Positions 1 to 11,134 of a stretch of 64,000 nt of DNA are shown one piece after another. The stretch comes from Mytilus edulis (Eukaryota; Mollusca; Bivalvia; Mytilida; Mytilidae): the NCBI RefSeq assembly GCF_963676685.1, contig NC_092344.1, positions 49,808,830 through 49,872,829 of the forward strand, in the 5' to 3' direction. The notes beneath the pieces are model-generated. The model was not told where the DNA came from. It ran no database searches and was given only the letters and a program-made list of their open reading frames with translations. The translations under genes were made by a program, and so were the position numbers. Positions within the stretch are counted from its first letter, which is position 1. Each line of letters begins with the position of its first letter.

Positions 1-335
1 TCTAATTCAAACAGCTTCCAAATTCCATCCTGCAAAACACAGTACAGAAAAGAATCATATTTTCCAAGAACTATTACCGACTGGAACAAACTACCAGATA
101 ACATTGTAAATTGCACTTCAGTAGACTCTTTCAAATCTTCAATCTCAAAGCATCAATATTAATTACAACATCTTACTTTATTATACAAAACATTTTATAT
201 TTTTAATTTTTCATATTTTTTTAAAAACTTGTACATTTTTTTCAATCTATGTCTTGTTGTAAGTTTCCTCCTGTGACATAATCTTCAATTTGTTGAAGGC
301 GGTCACTATATGGTAGAAGAAGTAGAACAACAATT
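1..335 (+). mobile_element. 3' end of a non-LTR retrotransposon (LINE)
   Basis: Reading from base 1 in frame 1 gives 53 residues ending at a TAA at 160-162. The stretch YFPRTITDWNKLPDNI followed by a VDSFKSSI-like end is the usual extreme C-terminus of CR1/L2-like LINE ORF2 proteins, just after the reverse transcriptase. An AT-rich 3' UTR follows and ends near 335 in a GAAG-rich tail. Only the tail is in the window; the rest lies to the left, so it cannot be said whether the element is intact. Confidence 0.75.
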
Positions 336-343
336 GTGAAAGC

Positions 344-718
344 ATGAACCACAGATTTAAAATTGCAACAGACTGGAAGCCGCAGATTCTGCCAGAATTA
401 CTGACCAAGATATTCGACATAACAAAACTTCATTTTATTGACATAAGGCGATCGATATATGGTCAAGGAAACTACGAACTATCCGAATTGTTTCAAAAAT
501 TCTACACTTCTCCTTATATATGGGGCACAAAAACTCCCGAAGAAAAAGATAAACTGTACAAAAAGGTACTAGCGCACAAGACCTTAACAGACAAAATGAT
601 TTTCTCATCAAATGGGAAACTCGTCATTCCCAATGTGAAGCGTCTAGCTCGTAAGCCAGGTCAACGACATAGACCAAAAAGTGCAGCTGCAAGAACAATG
701 CCGCGGTTTGCCAAATGA
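344..718 (+). CDS. Unidentified 124-aa basic ORF
   Basis: I do not recognise this protein. It opens with ATG at 344, is bounded upstream by an in-frame TAG in the GAAG-rich LINE tail, and ends at a TGA at 716-718. The N-terminal two thirds look like a folded mixed alpha domain (tryptophans, aromatic pairs, a TPEEKDKLYKK helix-like stretch). The last 30 residues are strongly basic with several Arg-Pro and Ala-rich segments, like a nucleic-acid-binding or disordered tail. There is no signal peptide or membrane segment. It could be the last exon of a gene or a transposon-borne ORF, since it sits between a LINE tail and a minisatellite. The composition looks more coding-like than most short ORFs here, but nothing independent supports expression. 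Confidence 0.3.
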   Translation: MNHRFKIATDWKPQILPELLTKIFDITKLHFIDIRRSIYGQGNYELSELFQKFYTSPYIWGTKTPEEKDKLYKKVLAHKTLTDKMIFSSNGKLVIPNVKRLARKPGQRHRPKSAAARTMPRFAK

Positions 719-789
719 TTGTACTTGACTGTTACATAGTGTATCTATATATGTAAATATGTATATCAATATAAATTAATTTAAAAACT

Positions 790-970
790 ATGTTATAAAC
801 TGTTATATTTTTTAAATGTCATGAAGTGTTATGTTTTAAAAATGTCATAAACTGTTATATTTTTTAAATGTCATAAACTGTTATGTTTTAAAAATGTCAT
901 AAACTGTTATGTTTTAAAAATGTCATAAACTGTTATATTTTAAAAATGTAATAAACTGTTATATTTTGAA
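790..970. repeat. 26-bp minisatellite
   Basis: About six to seven copies of a roughly 26-bp unit (core ATAAACTGTTAT followed by an A/T run and AAATGTC) lie directly downstream of the ORF ending at 718. Copies differ mainly in the T/A run and in TTATG versus TTATA. The AT-rich DNA from 971 to 1505 holds no gene I can see. Confidence 0.9.
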
Positions 971-1505
971 TTATTTGTTTTCTTATGTGTTTGTTAACAA
1001 AAATATACATGTTTTAACTTTTTTTAAATATCCGTATATATAAATTTACTAGATATCAACAAAAAATCAACTTTAAAAACAAGCAAAAAAAAATTAAAAT
1101 CAAAAATCAAATAATAAAAGTAGAAAATACGCTATTACATAGAAGTGAAAAATAAAACAGACAGAAATACAAAATAAACACGACAGTAACAACAAACACA
1201 GAACACCAAATACCGTATACATGTTTAATCAGTTTATAAGTGGATTATAAACGGGTCAAGGTTGAGTGAACATGAATTTCTATCGATTACACAGGTGACA
1301 ATCAACTGATTGAGGCGCGTGTCGATAAAACATTAAATAACTTTCTAATTACAAAAGTTATGATTATGAAATTTGAAATTATGAAGTTTTTCAAAGTATA
1401 TTTCTATATGCCATGTCCTTTGTGGCCGTTGTATCATTCCATCAGGTCCTTAGTGCACATTTTTGTTCTTAGTGCACTAAGGAGGTCCTTTGCGGTATTT
1501 CTACG

Positions 1506-1940
1506 CACCGTATAAAACTCGCCGGTTTTGAAAATATATAACCTAAATAAAACGAAAAAGACCATTCTTTAATGATGATATTTTAATTTAGGTTATATCT
1601 GTACATTTGTTTCCATTTCAATTCATAAAACTTTGCTAAATAATTAATAAACAAAATGTATCATTGAACGTTCGATTTTCAAGAGTCGCCATTTTAATTA
1701 GATTAAACGAAACTAAGATTCCGTAATTTGTATTAGTTTATCATGTGACGTATTAAAGTTCAATCCGTCATCAAGGTCGATCGGTACTATCCGTCCGATC
1801 AGTCCGATCAGTCAATTACTTTTACAATAAGTCTGACGGATTGCTGACGTGAGTTTGACGCGAACTTGACTGATCGGTGACTGATCGATGACCGCTGACT
1901 GATCGCTGAAATAGTAACGCCTAAGGTTGCAAGTACTGTA
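1506..1940. repeat. 435-bp dispersed repeat, copy 1
   Basis: This block recurs almost unchanged at 23967-24402, with only about half a dozen substitutions seen by eye. It starts near CACCG..AACTCGCCGG and ends at GGTTGCAAGTACTGTA. The last third is rich in CTGATCG/CGATCAGT words that can pair with one another. No ORF, terminal inverted repeat or clear target duplication was found, so the class (SINE-like, MITE-like or other) is open. Confidence 0.9.
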
Positions 1941-1950
1941 CGAAAATCCT

Positions 1951-1975
1951 TAGACGAAACGCGAGTCTGGCGTTT
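1951..1975 (+). repeat. Fragment of a hammerhead ribozyme 3' half
   Basis: The string AGACGAAACGCGAGTCTGGC matches the 3' half of the retrozyme hammerhead motif seen elsewhere in the window (stem II 3' strand, GAAA, stem III, then TGGCG). The CTGATGA half is missing, so it is a fossil. The rest of 1976-2798 shows only short unconvincing ORFs. Confidence 0.5.
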
Positions 1976-2752
1976 CAAATGTGTTTGTTATCCATGTCGT
2001 TGACATTTATTTTTCGAGCTATTACTTTCACTGTGTATGTGGTATCTTTAGTTATTTTTTATAAGCAGACCTTTATCAATTTCGGGACGAAATTGTGTAT
2101 GGGGATTTTGTTGGTTCTTTTTCTAAGTATAACTTAAAACCTGTTTGGGAGTATGATTAACAATCATCTTTTTTTTTTTTATCTTTAATGATGTTCAAAA
2201 CCAAAACTAAAAAGTTCCAACTGTTGATAATGAATAACGAAGTATGCTGCAGGCTACGTATTTTTTTTAACTCCTTTCTGGTATTATTTCCACTTGGTGC
2301 AGTTTGTGTAGAACAATCATCTGCAAAAGAAACATGCATTGCAATTAAAATGGATCTACTTCAGAAATAATAATAATTGATAACATTCTGTTCCATATAT
2401 TGTTTTTAGTCTACTATTGTTTGTGTGCTCATAACGTTGACAGTTTATATCCGACCTATGAGTAAGAATGTCCCTTTGGTCATGTAGGTATATTTCGCCT
2501 CACTTTTACTTTAATAACAAGATAGTTATAATTCTACGTTGATATATGTTGTCAGTAGAAGAACAAAACAAATATTATGATATTGAAGGGACGAGTTACT
2601 CTTGTGAGATACATTTTAGTACTTTATACGATATTCGATACTTTGGCACAATCAGGACGACACAACCTTCTAATGCTCATGGATTCTCAAGCATGCTTAT
2701 TGATTTTTCTGGTTCGTTGGGCTCAGTCTTCTTCTGATTTTTATATAACTAT

Positions 2753-2758
2753 TTTATT
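2753..2758 (-). terminator. Polyadenylation signal of the CUB gene
   Basis: AATAAA on the minus strand, about 40 nt past the TAA at 2799-2801. It supports that stop as the end of the transcript. Confidence 0.55.
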
Positions 2759-2798
2759 TGAATGTGTATATCATGCATTTGATAGGATAAGCTGTCAC

Positions 2799-5700
2799 TT
2801 ACTGTAAGGATTTATAACTGACACTGAACCCAGGTTGATAGGTAGAATCATCAGTTACGAAGTGAATGATCATCTTATTGGAAGTGGAATTAAATTCCTT
2901 TCCTTCAGTAGGACCGTCAGACAAAGTATCTATTAATGCGTCGGCTTTAACCTCACCATCATATATCTAATCAAAATCATTTATTATAAATAAATAATGA
3001 TGTTTTAGTATCACATTACATCTACTGTCCACTGGATGATATCTTAATGTAAAACAGAGCATTGATATTGATTTTTCATTACAATAAATATGTTGCTTAC
3101 AATGAAGTACATATAGTCGACTGTATTTTGCATTGACTATCACGACGTGTACCAATACATGAACAAGATCTGCTTTATTTCCTTTCCAGTGTATCTGAGA
3201 TCAACCTATTATTTATAATGATGCATGCTTCTTATTTGTTACTTTCTGTGTCTGGTTTTGCATACTGTTTGTATGTCGTTGTTGGTTTTTTTAGATGACG
3301 GTCTTAACTACAATAAACTTATTTTCTCGAGCTTTAATTTTGATTTTGATTTTAGGTTTGATTATTCTGTTTTTGTTTGTATAAAACAATTTTTTAAGAA
3401 AGACAAATACGGCAAAAAGAAATAAAACATGTGTTGGCAAACACGTCTTCTATCAATGTTTAGAATCCCCAAAATATACATCAATACAATTATATAACTT
3501 AAAAGCATGTTTTAAATATTTTTTATAATCATTTGAATATGTATATACCTGCACAAAGTCAAAAGGCAGACCGGCAGTTTTGAATCCAGCCTCTAAATGA
3601 AAGTAAGTGAAGGTCAGCATTACTTTTGAACCTGCCTTAACTGTGATATTGTAATAACAATTTAGATTATTACAATACTTAGAAGGATAGCCCGGTGACG
3701 TGAAACTTCCAACTGGTCCATTAAATATTCCACCACATGTAACTGTCATAGTAAATAAGTCAGATGTTTATTAGTAGAATTCTTGTATCGAAATAGATGG
3801 TTGTTTTTAAAAGATAAGGGACTACTTTTTATCTTATGAAAGCATTGGAACCAATTGGAACATCTTTCAATTTTTATGAAAACCAATTTTTGAAGCTATA
3901 CCTTGTACAGTACGATATGTATCCACTCTCGAAAGTTAAATTTTACAATTAAATCACTTGCGAGTCTCACTTTTAAAATATCACATTCGATGCAATGGTA
4001 GAATCTATATTTATACAATAGGTTAAGTATGATCAAAGTTTTTAGATTAAATGATCAAACGTGTGGTGTTTTTTAAGTTATAATTAATACGAGAACTTAC
4101 GACAACAGGGCTTACAACAAATATCACTTCCGGAACAATTTCCAGTGCTGTCCTCATACTCATTAAAATCAGGACAATAATAATCGAATTTTTCACAGTT
4201 GCAATCTTTAGCTGTTAAAGAATATGAAATGTGTTTTAGTATTAATCAACAGGTCTTTATGTTGTTATGTTTGTCTATCTCTTCACTACCAAAATAAAGG
4301 CAACAGCAGAATACCTCTGTTCAAAATTCACAAATCGATTTAGAAGAAAAAATCCGGGTTACTAAGTAAAAATGAGGGAAAGACATCAAATTTAAAAGGA
4401 GAACTACGACACAACAGAAACACAACACTGAAAATGTAACACACACATAAATGAACTATACTAACATGTTTAACCCCGCCACATTATTTATGTATGTGCC
4501 TGTCCCAAGTCAGGAGCTGGTAATTCAGTGGTTGTCGTTTGTTTATGTGTTACATATTTGGTTTTCGTTCATTTTTTACATAAATAAGGCCGTTAGTTTT
4601 CTCATTTGAATTGTTTTACATTGTCTTATCGGGGCCTTTTATAGCTGACTATGCGGTATGGGCTTTGCTCATTGTTGACCTATAGTTGTTAATGTCTGTG
4701 TCATTTTGGTCTTTTGTGGATAGTTGTCTCATTGGTAATCATACCACATCTTCTTTTTTTATATAATATAAGAAAATCCATTTTCCTATATTGGTACATT
4801 TAAATAAAACAAATGGTTATTTGAACCTGGTTTTGCGGATAGCCAAACCTCGCGCTTTGTTTTAAATAGCAATCATATATGCTCTGTGTTGAAGGCCGTA
4901 CCTTGACCGTTACTATTTTCTTTAATAAATTGTTACTTGGATGGAGAGTTGTCTCGTTGGCACTCATACCTTAATTTCCTACGTCTATCTACATGATCTA
5001 TAAGCAGTTAAAAACCTGAAATTTTCTGATCATTTCTTATTAAAAAAAGGTAAACAAATCATCAAAACAGAACTAGTATTTGTGACACACATTTTACTTA
5101 CCTAGATGTATATAGTATGGAAGTGACATGTTAATTACATTTTCTGGCACATTGTTTGTTTCAAAAAGTTAAAGCGACCTACTAAACTATACAACGGGTA
5201 AGATATTTGTTACATACCAATGCATGTAGGCGGCTCACAACATCTGTTTGTATTGCAAAAAGGGCCTATGCCTGTATCTTGTTCATTAACATCACACACA
5301 GGTTTAATATCTCCGTTTTTAGCGTTACACTGGGCATACTGAAGCGTGTCTTAGAATAGATAAGAAAGACAAGACATGCTGTTCATAATATATTATAAAT
5401 GAGTTGCACTAGTTCTAGGATTTCACGCAAAGAAAAGTATCATTACAAATATCTAACATATAGTCTTCATAAACTTTTTTTTTTACATTTAAACCTAAAA
5501 ATAATGTTAGTTTAATTTATACCTTAAAAACACATCTGCGTTTATTTATTTTAGAAAATTACCAATTGTACAAGTTCCTGACCATTATTGTTACTTCATG
5601 ATAAAATGTTTATAAATTAAACGATGTTTGGACGGACGTGTATTACAAAGAATCCAAGTCATGAAAAATAACTAATATTCCAAAACAAAAGACAGATTTT

Positions 5701-7409
5701 CATGAAATAAATTAAAACTTGATATCTTTGAAGTTGTAGAAATTGCAAAGAAATAGTAGAGCCATTAACGATGTTAAGGTCGTCAATAAACATCAAATTA
5801 TCTAAATAAAAAAAATTCAATTTCTGTTGATCAATAAACATGATAAAGTACGACCAAAAAATATTATGAACAGTGGATTTTTTCTTTATTGATGGTAACA
5901 ATGTTAATAAATGAAGGTAAATATACGTTGACCATAATCCGATCTCTATATTTGACGTGTTGTTGAATAAGTTGTTTTCGTGATTTTGCTAAAGTCTACA
6001 TACCACCTATAGAAAAGGAGTAATTCGTTCGACATTTCGCACTGTATCCCTTAGTCTACAAAACTGTTTTTCGTTTCAATCAACAAATCACAATCAATCA
6101 ACAGTAATATGTGTACGCGGTTTTTCATACCATAACATGTAGGCGGCAATCAACTTATATCACTATTGCAGCAGGGACCTGTGTAACACACCATAATATG
6201 TAGGCGGCAATCAACTTATATCACTATTGCAGCATGAACCTGTGTTACACACCATAATATGTACCCGGCAATCAACTTATATCATTATTGCAGCATGAAC
6301 CTGTGTTACATACCATAACATGTAGGCGGCAAGCAACGTAAATCAATATTGCAGCATGAACCTGTGTAACATTTGTACGTACCAATACATGTAGGCGGCT
6401 GGCAACATCTATTACTATTGCGGCAACATGAACCTGTGTCTTCTTCATCTACAGCACACGTTTGTTTACATATTCCACCTTCAGCTTTGCATTGACGTGT
6501 ATCTAGATATGCAATTGATACAAATATAATTTCTATTTTTTTATAATCCTTTATTTAATTATAGAAAATATAGAAAAAAATACTGTTATTCTTAATTGTA
6601 CACTGTGTCTACATTCCTATGGACTGGTTAACTGTTAGTTATAACACAATGTCACTTTTAACTTATTATGTCTTTTAGTTTTGTTCAATATAATGGATGC
6701 ATGTGTGACTGTTATCGAAGCAAATAAGAAATAAATTCAAGTTAAATCGATTATGTTTTACTGTTTCAAATCAGGAATATGACAGTTGATATCAATCGTT
6801 TGTTGTTTTTGATCTTTTCTTTTTAACATTTCCTGAACAACTTTTTTTTTTAAATTTGATCCAGTCAATCTATATGTTTTATTATTTATTTATATGCTAG
6901 TTTTATAGCTGTTGATATGCGCAATAAGAACAAACAGAAATTAATTGATTTTAGAAAATACGAAAAGTATATATTAGAAGATATACTCGTTTACTGACTA
7001 TTTAAAATTAAAAAAATCAAGTAGGCCTGACTACTTGTTATCATCATGATCATAGGTTGTTAAAAACAGATCAAACAAAACGAATTCGTATAAAATTAGA
7101 TTGAAAAAAAACGTATCTAAATGCTGTCATTTGTATTAAAAACCAGACTTTAATCAACTCGAAAAAACTAAAACTAAAAAAAGTTAAACTTTATTTTACA
7201 TACATAATTGTACTTTGATTCTGCATTAATGTATAAAACCACATCACAAATTTGAAGAAAACAATAAGACAACAGAAAATTCTTGTCCATTGTATTAAAA
7301 AAAATAATATATTTTCAAATAACGATAAAGATGTCTTACTTTTAACTTTAAGAACTGTCACTGCTGCAGCACAAACAATGAAAATGGCAAGTACAAATAC
7401 AAATTTCAT
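2799..7409 (-). CDS. Secreted protein: three cysteine-rich modules plus CUB domain
   Basis: Six minus-strand exons join in consistent phase: 7409-7340, 6502-6383, 5349-5218, 4211-4101, 3742-3549 and 2966-2799, giving 264 aa. Exon 1 is a signal peptide (MKFVFVLAIFIVCAAA). Exons 2-4 each encode one cysteine-rich module and are all phase 1-1: C-x6-C-x3-C-x9-CC-x5-CC-x4-C in exon 2, a variant with six cysteines in exon 3, and C-x-C-x6-C-x12-C-x5-CC-x2-CC in exon 4. They share an acidic DTG..C motif before a CC pair; the first recalls beta-defensin spacing, but I cannot assign a family. Exons 5-6 make a complete CUB domain (CGG start, SPGYP, DFVQ|IYDG, GFSVSY end). CUB domains bind proteins or glycans outside cells, so an extracellular recognition or host-defence role is a guess. 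The TAA at 2799-2801 is followed about 40 nt later by AATAAA (2753-2758, minus), supporting this end. The stop overlaps CA|GTAAGT, a good donor, so a longer isoform is possible. Confidence 0.85.
4466..4985 (+). repeat. Dispersed repeat family R1 (two adjacent partial copies), in intron 4 of... the CUB gene
   Basis: The block from ACCCCGCCACATTATTTATG to CATACCACATCTTC is a near-copy of 20570-20880, with shorter related pieces at 32225-32320, 47810-47965, 54150-54725 and 57395-57560. A second shorter relative occupies about 4877-4985. All of these listed copies are in the plus orientation. It lies in the intron between exons 3 and 4 of the CUB gene. No coding capacity is visible; it may be a LINE 3' end or a SINE-like element. 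Confidence 0.75.
6129..6380 (-). repeat. 61-bp minisatellite made from the end of the first cysteine-rich exon
   Basis: Four tandem units (phases at 6129, 6190, 6251 and 6312; periods 61, 61, 61, then 69 to the real exon) each copy the last ~50 bp of exon 2 of the CUB gene plus its splice donor. Each unit keeps TGCTGCAA..TTGCCG..TACAT followed by a GGTATGT or GGTGTGT donor-like site. The three outer copies have an in-frame TGA; the copy next to the exon is open. Confidence 0.9.
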
Positions 7410-7458
7410 CTTGGTGTTCTGTTCAGAACATGTAAATTGTAAGTAATGTAATTATGAA

Positions 7459-7460
7459 TG

Positions 7461-7509
<49 letters not shown>

Positions 7510-7510
7510 G
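7459..7510. repeat. TA dinucleotide microsatellite
   Basis: A run of (TA)n interrupted by TG steps lies about 50-100 bp upstream of the signal-peptide ATG (7409, minus strand), where a promoter or 5' UTR would be expected. No separate TATA box can be singled out. Confidence 0.85.
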
Positions 7511-7686
7511 TAGTATTGATTGAGTTTGTCCTGTTATAAACGAACACGTTTTACCACGTTGAAATCTATATTTAGATACATTGTTTCAATCTGTTGCATA
7601 TGTAGAGAAAAAGTAACCACGAATTGTATTCAGACACTTTTAAAGATTGCTATAGAATTACTAATCGAAGAATTCAAGTAGAGAAA

Positions 7687-7780
7687 AATATTCAACGTGT
7701 GACCGAACACCACATTAATTCACGAATGCGCGTAGCGCATGAGTTAATTATCAGTGTTGTGCGGTCAGGAGTTGAATATT
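7687..7780. repeat. 94-bp imperfect foldback
   Basis: AATATTCAAC at the left pairs with GTTGAATATT at the right. The arms remain roughly complementary for about 45 bp (GACCG/CGGTC, TTAATT/AATTAA) around a GCGCGTAGCGC centre. It looks like a small palindromic element. Nothing else is evident from 7511 to 8159. Confidence 0.65.
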
Positions 7781-8159
7781 TTTGATATTGATATTAGTTG
7801 ATATTTGCATTCTTTAATAAGTTATTCTCTTTATTATATTGGCAAATGGATTTTTTTTTTAAATTAATGTAAAATATGTAAGACAATAAATCTTTTTTCG
7901 ACGCATTTGCAATTTGTTTTGATCCGCCGTTATCGACGTCTTGAGAACGCCTTTTTGTTGTATGACGTCAGAGAGTGAAATAACCATGATTGCTTCACAT
8001 GTGAAATTATCGGTTTTTATTTTACTGGGAAATCAATGTAATTCATTGTAACAATTTAAAAATAAAATTTAATCAAATACAAAAATTGCAATGCACTGGA
8101 GGATACATAGATGTGCACTTTTACAAAATATGTTCCTTACATCGTAACTTCAATCACCT

Positions 8160-8450
8160 TCCCTTTCATGAATGTGTCCTACCGAATAAGACTATTAGAT
8201 CGGATTTGTTATCTTATAAGCAACACGATGGGTGCGACATAAAGAACAGGATCTGCTTACCCTTCCTTCCGGATCACATGCGATCACCCCTGGTTTGTGG
8301 TAGGGTTCGTGTTGTTTATTCTTTAGTTTTCTATGTTGTGTCATGTGTACTATTGTTTGTCTGTTTGTCCTTTTCATTTTTGACCATGGCGTTGTAAGTT
8401 TATTTTCGATTTATGAGTTTGACTGTCCCTCTATTTTTTTGCGACCCTCT
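8160..8450 (+). repeat. Dispersed repeat family R3, copy
   Basis: It runs from the CTGCTTACCCTTCC region through GTGTTGTTTATTCTTTAG to GAGTTTGACTGTCCCTCT. The same family appears at 14045-14170, 24838-24960 and 26350-26475 (plus) and at 16545-16680, 33780-34020, 44515-44620 and 63905-64000 (minus). ORFs across it are incidental. The DNA from 8451 to 9185 shows nothing clear, apart from a short direct repeat around 8955-9090 (CATCAAGTTA..GGAATTCAAATAAGGGTC). Confidence 0.75.
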
Positions 8451-9185
8451 TATACAGCTATACATAAGTGCATTAAATAATATATTAATTAATTATCTGA
8501 TCATTCTTTTCTTCTTAGATTTGTTCCACAAGAAAAATTCATAAATGGACTGTTGTATTGGTCAGATAATCAATAAAACTATAAGTTTTAAACAAGCTAA
8601 GGTAATCTATTCTTGGGATAAGAAAATCCTTGGTTGTCGAAAATTTCAAAGTGTTGTAACAGGAAATTTAAAAAAATGACCATATAAGAATTTGTTCAAA
8701 TATTTGTATAAGTAATGACTTTGAAAGTAATGTAATTTATTACTTATTGAGTGTCAAAAACTCTATATACCCCTTTGCCTCATATTCTCATTTAGAAAAA
8801 AATCACACACCTAATTAAATGGGTATTTAAAAAGCTAGAATGTGATAACATATGTTAAAATTCTTTTATGTCATTTTTAGTAGCAGTAAACAAAAGAACT
8901 ATGTCAAAGGGACATGTTTTGATTTTATAACCCCCCTTCGTGTGTTAACTAGATAGCATTTGTGTTCGCTTTGGAGATTCCATATATCATCAAGTTATTG
9001 AAATTCAAATAAGGGTCCTACCGTGCACAAGTCATCTGTGTTCGCTTTGGATCATCAAGTTAATGGAATTCAAATAAGGGTCTTACTGTGTAATTGTGGA
9101 CGAGTTTTTTTGTATTGCTATGAGTCTCATTCCTGACGAAAATCAACAAAGACCCATCGCAAAACATTTGCTACAAAAATTTAAT

Positions 9186-9616
9186 GATACTTTGGATATT
9201 TTGATGATATACTGGTTGTCAATAATTACGATTTTAGTATGTATACTACAAAAATTATCCTGTTGAACTTACTTTAAATGAAGCTAATACATACAATGCT
9301 CTATCTCGATATTGATATCTATATCATTAACGGAAAGCTTAATACACATATTTATGATAAAAGAGATGATTTTTCTTTTCCTATCGTTAGTTATCCATCT
9401 ATAGATGGTGACGTTCCCTTGTCACAACCTACCGGTATTTATGTATCTTCACTGGTACGATTGGCTCGAGTATGTAACATGAAAATCCTAAGGTTACCAT
9501 TTTGTTATTGTTTTATGATTAATAAGTTTACAAGCGCGTTCAATTTATGGTTTTTGTACTGCATGTACAACAAACTAATATTAATTAAGATATTTGGAAT
9601 GAGTCAAAACGTTTAA
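9186..9616 (+). pseudogene. Reverse-transcriptase relic (Penelope-like type suspected)
   Basis: The frame at about 9186 reads GYFDDILVVNNYDF, an RT catalytic box (F-D-D, like YxDD). After a TAA near 9276 it continues as LYLDIDIYIINGKL, then YDKRDDFSFPIV, DGDVPLS and YVSSLVRLARVC. That series is typical of an RT palm/thumb family very common in bivalve genomes. The stop between catalytic box and thumb and the loss of flanking domains mark it as dead. A second shred of the same family is at 32133-32190 on the minus strand. The exact clade is inference. Confidence 0.7.
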
Positions 9617-10284
9617 ACAACACCCAAACCCTATAGATTACGTGGATTTGTTTTTAAATATGACTTTAATTGTGGGATGCATTTAATCCAGGTGGAATTA
9701 AACATTGATATACATGATATTAACATGCTAATGTATTATGAAATCTTCTGTTTAGTATTGAATCGATTTGTCCGATTATAGAATATGAAGTACATGTACA
9801 TAACCTCTATCATGCGTTGAAGATGAGATTGAATAAAAAATAATAATTAATATCAGTACAACTCATTTCTTGTTACGGCCATCGTATGGGTCTCTTGGTA
9901 TACAACAAGTATTCATGCAATGATCGTGCTAAAAATCAGAAGTCCTTTTATGTTTTCAGTTAATATGAGTTTTATTTTCTAGCTATATACAATGATTCGA
10001 ATTGCACAAAGTAACATGGAGCTGCTATATACATATATTGTTTGCATTTGGAATTGTTGATATTGTTCTCTGCATGTAAGGGGAAAAGAACACGGAAATG
10101 ATCAACAGTCAGTGAACGGTATCTTAAAGATGAAGTGAAGTCAACACTCACAATTTTACTTAACAAGGTTAATAAATCATGATCTTTAGTACACGCGTAG
10201 AACACCGTTCAAATACCAAAATTTATAAAAGTTAAATGTTCATTTGTATACTATAGCATATTCATAATTCATATAAACATGAGC

Positions 10285-10925
10285 TAAACACATTTATTCT
10301 AAAAACAGTTGTTGGCATGACACGGGTTATGTTCTTCTCATATATGTTATGATGGTATGATACTAAACCCCTAACGGGAAGGATTGTGCCTGATGTTCAT
10401 ATGATGAAATCATAATCTTTCAGTCAGTTTAGTTGAAGTCTGGAGCTGGCATGTCAGTTAACTGCTAGTAGTCTGTTGTTATTTATGTATTATTGTCATT
10501 TTGTTTATTTTCTTTGGTTACATCTTCTGACATCAGACTCGGATTTCTCTTGAACTGAATTTTAATGTGCGTATAGTTATGCGTTTACTTTACTACATTG
10601 GTTAGAGGTATAGGGGAAGGGTTGAGATCTCACAAACATGTTTAACCCCGCCGCATTTTTGCGCCTGTCCCAAGTCAGGAGCCTCTGGCCTTTGTTAGTC
10701 TTGTATTATTTTAATTTTCTTGTGTACAATTTGGAAATTAGTATGGCGTTCATTATCACTGGACTAGTATATATTTGTTTAGGGGCCAGCTGAAGGACGC
10801 CTCCGGGTGCGGGAATTTCTCGCTACATTGAAGACCTGTTGGTGACCCTCTGCTGTTGTTTTTTATTTGGGCGGGTTGTTGTCTCTTTGACACATTCCCC
10901 ATTTCCATTCTCAATTTTATGAGAT
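10285..10925 (+). repeat. Insertion of repeat families R1/R2 inside the first 1.3-kb unit
   Basis: This block is absent from the sister units. Its right part (GCGGGAATTTCTCGCTACAT to CCCATTTCCATTCTCAATTT) is repeat family R2. An inverted partial copy lies at 11135-11262, and others at 48640-48770 (minus), 60040-60190 and 60840-60950 (plus). Confidence 0.75.
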
Positions 10926-11134
10926 ATTGTACTTTTTCAACAAATTTTCAGACAAATAAAGTAAATTATTATCATAATTATTCACAGATATATTTTACAG
11001 GACATTTAAAAATTCTACTAATTATATGTAAATATTTCCGGTTTTACAACTAGACAAAATTCTAATAATGCAATTACATTTTAAAGTACTTTATAGGTAC
11101 CCCGTAATTGTATGTTGTTACTCCTTTGCTATTA

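Noticed and set aside
790..970. CRISPR-like regular repeats
   Set aside because: The units are contiguous with no unique spacers and the DNA is eukaryotic; it is a minisatellite.
8086..8397. 103-aa plus-strand frame with a hydrophobic C-terminus
   Set aside because: It lies inside repeat family R3, and other copies of the family do not keep the frame.
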